From positions 147,162 through 211,161 of the forward strand of contig CAVQIB010000022.1 in the NCBI GenBank assembly GCA_963712435.1: DNA of 64,000 bases, given 5' to 3'. The position numbers were made by a program, and so were the translations under genes. This DNA comes from Rhodoplanes sp963712435 (GTDB lineage: Bacteria > Pseudomonadota > Alphaproteobacteria > Rhizobiales > Xanthobacteraceae). Within the stretch, counting starts at the first letter, position 1; every line of letters begins with the position of its first letter. Shown here piece by piece: positions 52,024 to 61,019 of this stretch. The notes below the pieces were generated by a model. That model did not search any database. It was not told the origin of the DNA and saw only the letters and a list, made by a program, of their open reading frames with translations.

Positions 52024-52916
52024 CCGACACCACCGCCTCGGGTTTTTCCATCGAGTCCGGCGCCCCGCCGAGCCTCGCGCAGTCGTGGTCCGAAGGCCGG
52101 GCCCTGACCAACGCGCTGCTGACGATCGCCGCGTGGATTGCGGCGCTCCTGGCTGGCGTTCCGCTGGTCTCGGTCCTCTATATGCTGATCATGGAAGGCG
52201 GGTCGCGGCTCTCGCTCGAGCTCTTCACCGAGTTGCCGCCGGCCGGCTTCGAGATGGGCGGCGGATTCGGAAACGCCATCGTCGGGACGCTGGTCATGGT
52301 GGCGATCGCCGCGCTGATCAGCATTCCGATCGGCGTGCTCGCCGCCGTTTACTTATCGGAACTGGGGCCTAACAGCAGGCTCGGCCAGACGTCGCGGTTT
52401 CTGGCGAAGGTCCTCACCGGCTTCCCGTCGATCCTTGCAGGCGTCTTCGTCTACGCCGTATTGGTGCTCGCAATGGGCACCTATTCGGCGATCGCCGGCG
52501 GCGTTTCGCTGGCTATCCTGATGCTGCCGACGGTCGTCCTCACGTCCGAGGAGGCGCTCAAAATGGTGCCGCGAAAAATGAAGGACGCGGCGCTCGGGAT
52601 CGGCTGCACGCGAACCCAGACGATCTGGAAGGTCGTCCTTCCGACCGCGCTGCCGGGAATTCTCACCGGCGTCATGCTGGGAGTGGCGCGCGTCGCAGGC
52701 GAATCCGCGCCGCTCTTGTTCACGGCGCTGTTCAGCAATTACTGGCTGAGCCGCGTGAGCGAACCGACGGCCTCGCTCTCCATCCTGATTTACAATTTCT
52801 CCAGCATGCCGTTCGAGAACCAGATTCAGCTCGCTTGGGCGGCTTCCTTGGTCCTCGTCCTCATCGTTCTCGTCTTCAATGTGCTGAGCCGTCTGATCGG
52901 GCGGCCGAAGTATTAG
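52020..52916 (+). CDS. pstA: Phosphate ABC transporter permease PstA
   Basis: 298 residues with about six spans. Conserved parts are GGGFGNAIVGTLVMVAIAAL, FLAKVLTGFPSILAGVFVY and MKDAALGIGCTRTQTIWKVV. It overlaps pstC by 4 bases and is 8 bases from pstB. Confidence 0.94.
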   Translation: MTDTTASGFSIESGAPPSLAQSWSEGRALTNALLTIAAWIAALLAGVPLVSVLYMLIMEGGSRLSLELFTELPPAGFEMGGGFGNAIVGTLVMVAIAALISIPIGVLAAVYLSELGPNSRLGQTSRFLAKVLTGFPSILAGVFVYAVLVLAMGTYSAIAGGVSLAILMLPTVVLTSEEALKMVPRKMKDAALGIGCTRTQTIWKVVLPTALPGILTGVMLGVARVAGESAPLLFTALFSNYWLSRVSEPTASLSILIYNFSSMPFENQIQLAWAASLVLVLIVLVFNVLSRLIGRPKY

Positions 52917-52924
52917 GAGCCTTC

Positions 52925-53758
52925 ATGAGCGCTGCTCAAGCCGCCGTCGCCGACCGCACGCCCGCCGCCGTCGCGCAGCCCAATGGCGGGGTCGCCATCG
53001 ACTGCAATGTCAGGAAGATCATGTACGGGTCGTTTGTCGCCGTGCGCGACAGCCGCGTGCCGATCCACAAGGGCAAGATCACGGGCTTCATCGGACCCTC
53101 CGGCTGCGGCAAGAGCACGGTGCTGCGCAGTCTTAACCGCATGAACGACCTCATCGAGGGATTTCGCCTCGAGGGCGACGTGCACTTTCTTGGCCAGGAC
53201 ATCTACGCGAAGAACATCGATCCGGTGGTCGTGCGGCGTTATATCGGGATGGTTTTTCAACAGCCGAACCCGTTCGCCCTGAGCATTTACGACAATGTCG
53301 CGTTCGGCCTGCGCCTCAATCGCTTCAAAGGCGATGTCGACGAGCGCGTCGAACATGCGCTGCGGCGGGCCGCGCTGTGGGACGAGGTGAAGGACAAGCT
53401 GAAGGCGAGCGGGCTGTCGCTGTCGGGCGGCCAGCAGCAGCGCCTGTGCATCGCGCGCGCGGTCGCGACCGAGCCGACCGTCCTCCTGATGGACGAGCCG
53501 TGCTCCGCGCTCGATCCGATCGCGACGCGCCGCATCGAGGAGCTCATGCTCGAGCTCAAGCGGGACTACACGATCGCGCTCGTCACCCACAACATGCAGC
53601 AGGCGACCCGCGTCGCCGACATCACCGCCTTCCTTGGGGTCGACATCTCGCATGGCGGGCGGACCGGCTATCTCGTCGAGATGGGAGAAACCGACCAGGT
53701 CTTCAACGATCCGCGCGAGCAACTCACCAAAGAATATATCAGCGGCAAGTTCAGCTGA
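52925..53758 (+). CDS. pstB: Phosphate ABC transporter ATPase PstB
   Basis: 277 residues. Walker A is GPSGCGKST (about residues 57-65). Q-loop FQQPNPFALSIYDNVAFGLR, signature LSLSGGQQQRLCIARA, Walker B VLLMDEPCSALDP and switch VTHNMQQATR are all present. It starts MSAAQAAVADRTPA at 52925 with TAGGAGCC upstream. The N-terminal extension of about 20 residues is common. Confidence 0.96.
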   Translation: MSAAQAAVADRTPAAVAQPNGGVAIDCNVRKIMYGSFVAVRDSRVPIHKGKITGFIGPSGCGKSTVLRSLNRMNDLIEGFRLEGDVHFLGQDIYAKNIDPVVVRRYIGMVFQQPNPFALSIYDNVAFGLRLNRFKGDVDERVEHALRRAALWDEVKDKLKASGLSLSGGQQQRLCIARAVATEPTVLLMDEPCSALDPIATRRIEELMLELKRDYTIALVTHNMQQATRVADITAFLGVDISHGGRTGYLVEMGETDQVFNDPREQLTKEYISGKFS

Positions 53759-53778
53759 TTCCGGATCGGAGCCGCGCC

Positions 53779-54837
53779 ATGACCCTCGCTCGAACCGCGC
53801 GAATGATCGCAGCCGCCGTCGCCCTGTCGATTGCGCCGCCGGTCGCAGCAAGCTGGGCGCAGAGCGGCGCAACGGCGGCGCCCGTGTCGCTGAAGGGAGC
53901 TGGCGCGACCTTTCCGGCGCCGCTCTACAAGAAGTGGATCGCCGTCTATCAGGCCGCGCACCGAAACGTGTCGATCGCCTATGACGTCGTCGGGTCGGGC
54001 GAGGGCGTGAAGCGCTTCATTGCCGAGACCGTCGATTTCGCCGGGAGCGACGAGGTCTTGAGCGACAGCGACGCGGCCAAGGTGGAGGCGGGCGCGGCAA
54101 CCGTGCCGGTCACCGCCGGAACGATCGTGCTGGCCTACAATATCCCGGGCGTGAGCGGCGAAATCCGGCTTCCGCGCGATGTGTATCCGGACATTTTCGC
54201 GGGGACCATCAAGCGCTGGAACGATCCGCGCATCCAGGCGGCTAACCCCGGCGTTCGCTTCCCCGCGCGCGACATCGCCGTCGTCGCGCGGCTTGATTCG
54301 AGCGGCACGACGGCGGCGTTCACGCGCCATCTCGCCGCCGCCGACCCATCCTGGCGCACGCGCGGCCTTGGCGTGGGCAAGCTCATCGCCTGGCCGGGCA
54401 GGACGATGCTCGCGACCGGCAACGAGGGCGTCGCCGCGCGCATCAAGATCAGCGAGGGCGGCATCGGCTATGTCGAATACGGCTTCGCCAAGCGCCTCAA
54501 GCTGCCGATGGCGGCGCTGCAGAACAAGTCGGGCGCGTTCGTAACCCCGAGCGAAGCCTCCGCGCAGCTCGCGCTGTCGGCGCGCGTCGTTCAAGTGGCC
54601 GAACTGGAGCGTTCGATCGTCGATCCGACCGCCGCCAACGCCTACCCCATCGTTTCCTATAGCTGGATGTTTCTCTATCGGCGCTACCGCGATCCGGCGA
54701 AGGCGGAGGCCGTTCGCGATTTCGTCGGCTGGGGCCTCGCAGAAGGCCAACAATACGGCGTCGAACTGGGTTATATTCCGCTTTCGGCCGACGTCGTCGC
54801 GCTCGGCCGGCAGGTCTTGGATACGGTCACGAAATAG
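53779..54837 (+). CDS. pstS: PstS-family phosphate-binding protein (second copy)
   Basis: 352 residues with signal peptide to about residue 28. It has the PstS blocks LKGAGATFPAPLYKKWI, DVVGSGEGVKRF, VDFAGSDEVLSD and ARLDSSGTTAAFT, but is clearly diverged from the first PstS. Having two PstS genes flanking pstCAB suggests two phosphate affinities or a sensory role. It follows pstB by 20 bases. The last gene of the unit starts one base after its stop. No phoU, phoB or phoR is in this window. Confidence 0.93.
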   Translation: MTLARTARMIAAAVALSIAPPVAASWAQSGATAAPVSLKGAGATFPAPLYKKWIAVYQAAHRNVSIAYDVVGSGEGVKRFIAETVDFAGSDEVLSDSDAAKVEAGAATVPVTAGTIVLAYNIPGVSGEIRLPRDVYPDIFAGTIKRWNDPRIQAANPGVRFPARDIAVVARLDSSGTTAAFTRHLAAADPSWRTRGLGVGKLIAWPGRTMLATGNEGVAARIKISEGGIGYVEYGFAKRLKLPMAALQNKSGAFVTPSEASAQLALSARVVQVAELERSIVDPTAANAYPIVSYSWMFLYRRYRDPAKAEAVRDFVGWGLAEGQQYGVELGYIPLSADVVALGRQVLDTVTK

Positions 54838-54838
54838 C

Positions 54839-55600
54839 GTGCACGCGGAACTCCCCGGCGCCGTTCCCTGCGCGAGCGGCGCAGAACCATCGCCGCAGCC
54901 GGAGCGCCGAGGATTTATCCTCGACCTCGGAGCGATCGAAACATCGCTGCGCGAGGTCGAGCGGCATTTCGCAATGATCAATCCGCGTCTCGACAGCCCG
55001 CGCGATCCGCTCGACCGCACCGCCGTCGACCACATGATGACGGGTTACGCCTTCGTCGACGATCTGGTCGCGCACCAGGTCGACCTCCTTTCGGTCGGAC
55101 AACTGCGGCTGCTCCTCGAGCTGAACGCGCGCGTGCTGTGCGGGTGTGACGTCGGGTTGAGGTCGGAGGTTGCTCGACACCTCGCAGCGACGGAAAAGCA
55201 TTTCTACGACAACGGGGACGGCGGCATCCGCGACATCGTCGAGTGGCATGCCTTGCATGCGAATGAATCCCCCTGGATGCGGGCGGCCGGCGTCTATATT
55301 CGCATCCTGGCCGAGCCCGAGCTTTTCATCGAAGGCAATCATCGCACCGGCGCGCTCGTAATGAGCTATATTCTAGCGCGCGAGGGTCATCCGCCCTTCG
55401 TGCTGACTGTCGACAACGCCAAGGACTTTCTCGACTGGTCGTCGCTTCTCACCACGAAACGGAAGAGCGGCCTCCTTCTGCGCTGGCAGATGCCCTGGCT
55501 CAAGCGCCGCTTCGCCGCCTTCCTGAAGGACCGTTCGGAGATGAAGTTCTTGCGCACCCGTGATGGGGCTCCTCCGGCGATGGCCGCGCCGCCCGATTGA
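54839..55600 (+). CDS. Fic-like domain protein in the pst operon, variant active site
   Basis: 253 residues from a GTG one base after the second pstS stop, so coupling is likely. A helical N-terminal half precedes a Fic-type motif. Residues 161-171 read ELFIEGNHRTG, aligning with HPFxEGNGRTG of Fic enzymes, and GHPPFVL follows as in Fic proteins. The catalytic His is replaced by Glu, and the Gly before Arg by His. Loss of that His usually abolishes AMP transfer, so it may be inactive, regulatory or use another chemistry. It has no signal peptide and should be cytoplasmic. The function in phosphate starvation is unknown. Confidence 0.72.
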   Translation: MHAELPGAVPCASGAEPSPQPERRGFILDLGAIETSLREVERHFAMINPRLDSPRDPLDRTAVDHMMTGYAFVDDLVAHQVDLLSVGQLRLLLELNARVLCGCDVGLRSEVARHLAATEKHFYDNGDGGIRDIVEWHALHANESPWMRAAGVYIRILAEPELFIEGNHRTGALVMSYILAREGHPPFVLTVDNAKDFLDWSSLLTTKRKSGLLLRWQMPWLKRRFAAFLKDRSEMKFLRTRDGAPPAMAAPPD

Positions 55601-55722
55601 CGAGAAAATCCCGGAGCGGGCGGGCTCCTGGTCGTTGCGGCGCCTCGTTACGCGGCGGCCCCGCCCTACCAAGGGCAGGGCGGACGCCGCGGCGGCGCAA
55701 GTTCGAAGTCGACTGATTTGTT

Positions 55723-55920
55723 TTAATTCAAGCAATGCGTGCAGACGCGCTTCACGGTGCAACGCCGTCGCCCCCGGAAGGTAGTGCATGATCGCTTGGA
55801 GACCCAAGTGCCGAGACATGTCGTGCAGGACGATTGAGGTAGGGCCTGGGCCGCCGAAGGAGCAAACACGACCCGGAACAACGCCAGACCCACAATCAAC
55901 GCCATTTTTGTATATCGCAT
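55723..55920 (-). CDS. Small cysteine-rich exported peptide
   Basis: 65 residues. A signal peptide (MRYTKMALIVGLALFRVVFA, cut near AQA) is followed by about 37 residues with six Cys in a C-x2-C...C...C...C-x2-C pattern, rich in Arg, Thr and Ser. GGAG lies 8 bases upstream of the ATG on the minus strand. No family was recognised. Disulfide bonding or metal binding in the periplasm is plausible. The gene stands alone between the Fic-like gene and the actP region. Confidence 0.55.
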   Translation of the reverse strand: MRYTKMALIVGLALFRVVFAPSAAQALPQSSCTTCLGTWVSKRSCTTFRGRRRCTVKRVCTHCLN

Positions 55921-56052
55921 TGCTGATACTCCATCTGGCCCTCACCGCGAATGAACTCAGCGGAAATGCAATGGTTCATTACAATTAGCGCGAGCGTCTT
56001 TCGTTGCAATCAGAGCGTGATGATTTCGCCTTGGATCATCCCACCCTCAGTG

Positions 56053-56136
56053 GTCATGCCCCGCGCAAGCGGGGCATCCAGTAATCACCGAAAAGCATTT
56101 ATGTTTACTGGATCGCCCGCTTGCGCGGGCGATGAC
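56053..56136. repeat. Paired-hairpin intergenic repeat, copy 2
   Basis: Same layout as 17907-18008. The first hairpin is ATGCCCCGC-GCAA-GCGGGGCAT (56056-56077) followed by CCAGTAA. The second is ATCGCCCGC-TTGC-GCGGGCGAT (56112-56133) preceded by TTACTGG. GTCAT and ATGAC ends are shared. Stem bases differ from copy 1 in a compensated way, which suggests that the paired structure matters. Confidence 0.7.
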
Positions 56137-56223
56137 GCCGGTAGTTAACCGATTCAAACCAATTCATCATGCTGTATTGCGGGCGCGTCTTCGGTCCGCC
56201 TGCATCGAACGATGCGCCGCATG

Positions 56224-56254
56224 AAAAAACCCCGGAGCGGCGCTCCGGGGTTTT
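56224..56254. terminator. Bidirectional intrinsic terminator
   Basis: A 9-bp GC stem (CCCCGGAGC / GCTCCGGGG, loop GGC, 56230-56250) is flanked by A6 on the left and T4 on the right. On the minus strand it lies about 85 bases after the actP stop and should end that transcript. It could also stop transcription arriving from the plus strand. Confidence 0.85.
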
Positions 56255-56337
56255 GCGCAGGGATCGCTCCGCGCGCTGATCGAAAGGATGGAGCGCGTTC
56301 AGACGCGAAACGCTTTTGCTTCGCGCTCCCCTGCCGG

Positions 56338-58011
56338 TCAATGCGCGGACGCCGTGGCCGCGCCGAAGCCGGTCTGGGCCCGGACATACTGGTCCTCGAA
56401 GGCCTTCTTCTCGGCGGTCGCCGTGCGGCTTCTGTCGAACGTCGAGACGAGGAAGGTCACGAGAAACGCGAGCGGCATGGAGAAGAGCGCCGGCTGATCG
56501 TATGGGAAGATCGGCTGCGCGTTGCCCAGCACCGACACCCACACCAGTTTCGACAGCACGACGAGCACGACGGCGCTGACGAGGCCGGCGTAACCGCCGG
56601 CAAGCGCGCCGAGCGTGGTCAGGCCACGCCAGTACATCGACAGGATCAGCACCGGGAAATTGGCCGAGGCCGCGATGCCGAAAGCGAGCCCGACCATGAA
56701 GGCGACGTTCATCCTCTCGAACAGGATCCCGAGCGTGATGGCGACGATGCCGAGCCCGATCGAGGCGATCTTGGAGACGCGCAGCTCCGACGTTTCGCTC
56801 GCCTTGCCTTTCATGATCACGCGGGAATAAAGGTCGTGGCTGATGGCCGAGGCGCCGGCGAGCGCGAGGCCCGACACGACCGCGAGGATCGTGGCGAAGG
56901 CGACCGCCGCGAGGAACCCGAGCAGGAGATCCCCGCCCACCGCCTTCGCGAGATGCATGACGACCATGTTGCCGCCGCCGATGATCTTGCCGCCGATCTG
57001 CCCGCCCTCGAAGAATGCGGGGTTGGTGCCGACGATGACGATGGCGCACAGTCCCATCAGGAAGATGACGTTGAAGAAATAGCCGACGAAGCCGGACGCG
57101 TAGAGCACCGACTTGCGCGCGGCCTTGGCGTCCGACACCGTGAAGAAGCGCATGAGGATGTGCGGCAGGCCGGCCGTGCCGAACATCAGGCCGATGCCGA
57201 GCGACACCGCGTTGACCGGGTCGGCGAGCAGCGAGCCGGGCTGGAACAGCTTGAAGCCGAGCTTGTGCACGGCCGTCGCTTCGTTGACGAGGGTCGCGTA
57301 GCTGAAACCGAATTGGCTCATGGCGAGCAGCATCGCGAAGGTGCCGCCGGCGAGCAGCATGCAGGCCTTGATGATTTGCACCCAGGTCGTGGCGATCATG
57401 CCGCCGAAGGTGACGTAGATCATCATCAGTCCGCCGACGATGAACAAGGCCACGATGTAATCAAGCCCGAACAGCAGCTTGATGAGCTGGCCGGCGCCGA
57501 CCATCTGGGCGACGAGGTAGAAGCACACGACGGTGAGCGAAGAGATCGCCGCCATGGTGCGGACCCGGCCCTGGTCGAGCCGGTAGGAGGTGATGTCGGC
57601 GAAGGTGTAGCGGCCGAGATTGCGCAGGCGCTCGGCCATGAGAAACAGGATGATCGGCCAGCCGACGAAGAAGGCGATCATGTAGATGTAGCCGTCATAG
57701 CCGCTGGTGTAGACCATCGCCGTCAGCCCGAGCAGGGTCGCGGCCGACATGTAGTCGCCGGCGATGGCGAGCCCGTTCTGTAGACCGGTGATGCCGCCGC
57801 CGGCGGTGTAGAAATGCGCCGTCGAGCGCGTGCGCTTGGCGGCCCAATAGGTGATCCCGAGCGTCAGCACCACGAAGGCGACAAACATCGCAATGGCGTG
57901 GATATTGATCGACGACTTGGCGGCGGCGTCGAGGGCCGGCCCGGCGCCGAAGGCAGGGACGGCGACGAGGACGAGCGCGGCTGCCGCCGCGGCGAATATC
58001 GTGCGGGTCAT
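56338..58011 (-). CDS. actP: Cation/acetate symporter ActP
   Basis: 557 residues, SSS (solute:sodium symporter) family, about 13-14 membrane spans after an N-terminal signal-like span (MTRTIFAAAAAALVLVAVPA). Family segments are FYTAGGGITGLQNGLAIAGD and YMSAATLLGLTAMVY. It imports acetate and other short carboxylates with a cation. The start at 58011 follows GGGAGAG; the longer open frame upstream overlaps the DUF485 gene. The upstream YjcH-like gene is its usual partner; acs is not in this window. Confidence 0.94.
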   Translation of the reverse strand: MTRTIFAAAAAALVLVAVPAFGAGPALDAAAKSSINIHAIAMFVAFVVLTLGITYWAAKRTRSTAHFYTAGGGITGLQNGLAIAGDYMSAATLLGLTAMVYTSGYDGYIYMIAFFVGWPIILFLMAERLRNLGRYTFADITSYRLDQGRVRTMAAISSLTVVCFYLVAQMVGAGQLIKLLFGLDYIVALFIVGGLMMIYVTFGGMIATTWVQIIKACMLLAGGTFAMLLAMSQFGFSYATLVNEATAVHKLGFKLFQPGSLLADPVNAVSLGIGLMFGTAGLPHILMRFFTVSDAKAARKSVLYASGFVGYFFNVIFLMGLCAIVIVGTNPAFFEGGQIGGKIIGGGNMVVMHLAKAVGGDLLLGFLAAVAFATILAVVSGLALAGASAISHDLYSRVIMKGKASETSELRVSKIASIGLGIVAITLGILFERMNVAFMVGLAFGIAASANFPVLILSMYWRGLTTLGALAGGYAGLVSAVVLVVLSKLVWVSVLGNAQPIFPYDQPALFSMPLAFLVTFLVSTFDRSRTATAEKKAFEDQYVRAQTGFGAATASAH

Positions 58012-58025
58012 GACTGTGCTCTCCC

Positions 58026-58361
58026 CTATGCCGCTTCCTTGACGACCTCGGTCGCGAGCGCGTCTTTTATGATTTCGGCCGTGAGCGCGTCGAAGTCGTT
58101 GTTGGCCTTGCGCACATAGTAGGCGGTCAACAGCCAGAAAAAGACGAACTCGAAGAGTCCCGCGGCGATGCCGACGGTCAGGGTCGAACCCTCCATGACT
58201 CTGAGGCCGATGACGGAAGGCGCAAAGGCGATCGTCAGAACGAGAGCGTAGAACAGAACGAAGACGACGCCGGCGAGCCACCAGGCCAGTCGGCCCCGCC
58301 GCGCCACGAGTTGCACGAATTTCGGATTCGCGCGAATGCGCGCGTAGACAGCCTCGCTCAT
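58026..58361 (-). CDS. yjcH: DUF485-family membrane protein (YjcH-like)
   Basis: 111 residues with two membrane spans (LAWWLAGVVFVLFYALVLTIAF and VGIAAGLFEFVFFWLLTAYYV). It has the DUF485 pattern, FxxLxRRR-type N-terminus read here as FVQLVARRGRLAW. It is found upstream of actP in acetate-uptake operons and lies 14 bases before it here. Its exact role is not known. Confidence 0.9.
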   Translation of the reverse strand: MSEAVYARIRANPKFVQLVARRGRLAWWLAGVVFVLFYALVLTIAFAPSVIGLRVMEGSTLTVGIAAGLFEFVFFWLLTAYYVRKANNDFDALTAEIIKDALATEVVKEAA

Positions 58362-59133
58362 TTAGATGGATTTCCCCCTTTTCGCCGCCCCGCGGCGCTC
58401 CTTGCGCGACAACCGGAATCATTCGCAGGCCGTAAGCGACCGCACCAGAGTCTCGGAAGACGCCCGCACAAACTTTAGGCGAAATCCCGCCGCACGTCTT
58501 TTCGACAAAAGTCTTTCATACTTGCGTCGGAGGCGTGTGGCCGCTGCCGGCGCTGCGCAGGAGCCTTCGCTGCTGCGCAGGACGCTCTTCGCTAATGACG
58601 AAGGACTCCGTCGGCTCCGTGAAGAACTCCGCGCCGCCGCATCGTGTGGTCCGCCTTGGAGCCGCGGGTCGACATCGCATGTGGACGCCATCGTCGCGCC
58701 GACGCTCGCATCGAGGAGCGAGGCATGCCAGGCGCGCGCGATCGTCTGTCCCGGACTTCGCGAAATTGAAGACCACCCGAAAACGAACCGGCGGCGTTGA
58801 TACGCGCATGATGCTTCCGGTCTTCGCCGGAGCATTGGCCGGAATCCAGAACGCGCCTGCGGGCGGCGGTAGGAAAATATGGGCGCGAACAGTCATCATC
58901 CGTGCTGACCTAGGTCGCTCATCTGACGCTCTGCGAGCGCGGCGTCAGGGTCGCGGAATTCGTTCTGTCGCCTTGACCTTGGTCAAGACCAAGCGGAACG
59001 CTATCGAGCATTTAAATCCTGCAATGGCGCTCGTTGTGCAACGGAAGGTGGCCGGCATCGCCGCACATCGTGTCGGCGGAACGTCGGCGCGAAGGACCGC
59101 CGTTTTCGCGAGACTGGCGGAAAGGAACGTGAC
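58362..59133. other. 772-base intergenic region between yjcH-actP and norC
   Basis: The region separates divergent operons. It contains the FNR/NnrR-type box at 58973-58986. Open frames exist on both strands but lack conserved sequence or good starts. Several runs of GC-rich inverted sequence are present; no promoter was called with confidence. Confidence 0.4.
58973..58986 (+). promoter_or_regulatory. FNR/NnrR-type box upstream of norC
   Basis: TTGACCTTGGTCAA is a perfect dyad (TTGAC-N4-GTCAA) of the CRP/FNR type, 147 bases upstream of norC. NnrR and Dnr, which activate nitric-oxide reductase genes in alphaproteobacteria, use this kind of site. It is the likely control element for norCBQD. 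Confidence 0.7.
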
Positions 59134-59586
59134 ATGAGCGAACGCTTCACCAGGAGTGCGGCGCGGAACATCTTCTACGGCGGCTCAGCATTTTTCCTGA
59201 TCGCATTCGTCGCGCTGACCGCCCACAGCCATTTCTACATCCGGACCTCCAGCACGGACGCTGTGGGCCTCACCGAAAGCGTCGCGCGCGGCAAGCATGT
59301 CTGGGAGAAGAACTCCTGCATCAACTGCCACACGATTTACGGCGAGGGAGCTTACTTCGCGCCCGAACTCGGAAACGTCTGGATACGTTACGGCGGCGAC
59401 GAGGATAAGGACGGAGCACGCGCTGCTCTAATCGCCTGGATGCAGTCGCAGCCGAGCGGCGTTCCCGGGCGGCGCCAGATGCCCCAATTCAATCTGAACG
59501 ATCAGGATCTCAACGATCTGATCGATTTTCTGGCATGGGCAAGCCGGACCAACCTGCAAGGCTGGCCGCCGAACAAGGCCGGCTGA
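59134..59586 (+). CDS. norC: Nitric oxide reductase subunit C (cytochrome c)
   Basis: 150 residues. One N-terminal membrane anchor (FYGGSAFFLIAFVALTAHSHF) is followed by a periplasmic cytochrome c domain with CINCH at residues 62-66. The likely axial Met is in RRQMPQF. It receives electrons from cytochrome c or pseudoazurin and passes them to NorB. The length matches NorC. The stop is 13 bases before norB. Confidence 0.96.
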   Translation: MSERFTRSAARNIFYGGSAFFLIAFVALTAHSHFYIRTSSTDAVGLTESVARGKHVWEKNSCINCHTIYGEGAYFAPELGNVWIRYGGDEDKDGARAALIAWMQSQPSGVPGRRQMPQFNLNDQDLNDLIDFLAWASRTNLQGWPPNKAG

Positions 59587-59599
59587 AGGGGCGACAATC

Positions 59600-60961
59600 A
59601 TGAAATACTCGTCGCAGAAGATCGCGTACTACTATTTCGCGGGAGCGATGATTCTCTTCATTGTCCAGGTCGCCGTCGGCGCACTGGCCGGGACCGTGTA
59701 TGTCCTGCCCAATTTCCTCGCCGAGACGCTGCCGTTCAGCATTCTGCGGATGATCCACACGAATGCATTGATCGTGTGGAGCCTGATGGCGTTCTTCGGC
59801 GCGGCCTATTATCTCATTCCCGAAGAGGCGGAGCGCGAGATCGAGAGCCCGCTGCTCGCTTATATCCAGCTCGGCCTTCTCATGTTCGGTGCGCTCGCGG
59901 CCGTGATCGGCTACGTGTTCGGCATTCATGAAGGCCGCGAGTTCCTCGAGCAGCCGCTCTGGATCAAGATCGCCATCGTCGTCGTGGCGCTGATCTTCCT
60001 CTACAACATCTCCATGACGGTGATGCGGGGGCGCAAGACGGCCATCGCGAATGTGCTGTTGCTCGGCCTGTGGGGCATCGCCCTGTTCTGGCTGTTCGCC
60101 TTCTACAATCCCGCCAACCTCGCCCTCGACAAGCTGTACTGGTGGTACATCGTCCACATCTGGGTCGAGGGCGTGTGGGAGTTGGTGATGGCGTCCATCC
60201 TCGCCTTTCTCATGATCAAGATGACCGGCGTCGACCGCGAGGTGATCGAGAAATGGCTCTACGCCATCGCCGGGCTCGCCCTTTTCTCCGGCCTGCTCGG
60301 CACCGGCCACCATTATTACTGGATCGGGGCGCCGGGCTATTGGCAGTGGGTCGGCAGCATCTTCTCCACCTTCGAGATCGCTCCCTTTTTCGCGATGGTG
60401 ATTTTCGCCTTCACCATGGTGTGGAAGGGGCGGCGAGACCACCCCAACCAGGCGGCCATGCTGTGGGCGCTGGGCTGTACCGTCGGGGCGTTCTTCGGCG
60501 CCGGCATCTGGGGTTTCATGCACACGCTGTCCTTCGTGAACTACTACAGCCACGGCACGCAGATCACCGCGGCGCACGGCCATCTCGCCTTCTTCGGCGC
60601 CTATGTGATGCTGAACCTCGCAATGATCACCTACGCCATGCCGTATCTGCGCAACCGGCAGCCCTACAACCAGGTGCTCAACATGTGGAGCTTCTGGATC
60701 ATGACGTCGGCGATGGCCTTCATGACCTTCACGCTGACATTCGCGGGCGTCGTGCAGGTTCATCTCCAGCGGGTCATGGGCATGACCTATATGGAGGTCC
60801 AGGATCAGATCGCCCTGTTCTACTGGATGCGGCTCGGATCGGGACTGTTCGTCGTGCTGTCGGCGCTCCTGTTCGTCTATTCGATCTTCGGCCCGGCGCG
60901 GGAGGAAAGGGCGGCTCGGTTGATCGCGCCGACCCCGTCGACACCGCTTCCCGCCGAGTGA
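59600..60961 (+). CDS. norB: Nitric oxide reductase subunit B (heme b, b3, non-heme iron)
   Basis: 453 residues with 12 membrane spans. It belongs to the short, cytochrome c-dependent cNor type. Metal ligands are in MIHTNALIVWS, IHIWVEGVWELV (His and Glu of the iron site), GTGHHYYWIGAP (His pair) and HGHLAFFGAYVMLN. It reduces two NO to N2O at the inner membrane. The qNor N-terminal extension is absent. Confidence 0.97.
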   Translation: MKYSSQKIAYYYFAGAMILFIVQVAVGALAGTVYVLPNFLAETLPFSILRMIHTNALIVWSLMAFFGAAYYLIPEEAEREIESPLLAYIQLGLLMFGALAAVIGYVFGIHEGREFLEQPLWIKIAIVVVALIFLYNISMTVMRGRKTAIANVLLLGLWGIALFWLFAFYNPANLALDKLYWWYIVHIWVEGVWELVMASILAFLMIKMTGVDREVIEKWLYAIAGLALFSGLLGTGHHYYWIGAPGYWQWVGSIFSTFEIAPFFAMVIFAFTMVWKGRRDHPNQAAMLWALGCTVGAFFGAGIWGFMHTLSFVNYYSHGTQITAAHGHLAFFGAYVMLNLAMITYAMPYLRNRQPYNQVLNMWSFWIMTSAMAFMTFTLTFAGVVQVHLQRVMGMTYMEVQDQIALFYWMRLGSGLFVVLSALLFVYSIFGPAREERAARLIAPTPSTPLPAE

Positions 60962-61019
60962 ATCGTGAAACCGACGGGGCAGGGGGGCAGACCCGCCTTG
61001 GGAGAGAGGCGCAAAACCA

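Noticed and set aside
58366..59137. Open frames on both strands between yjcH and norC
   Set aside because: Arg-rich composition, no ribosome site and no recognisable family.
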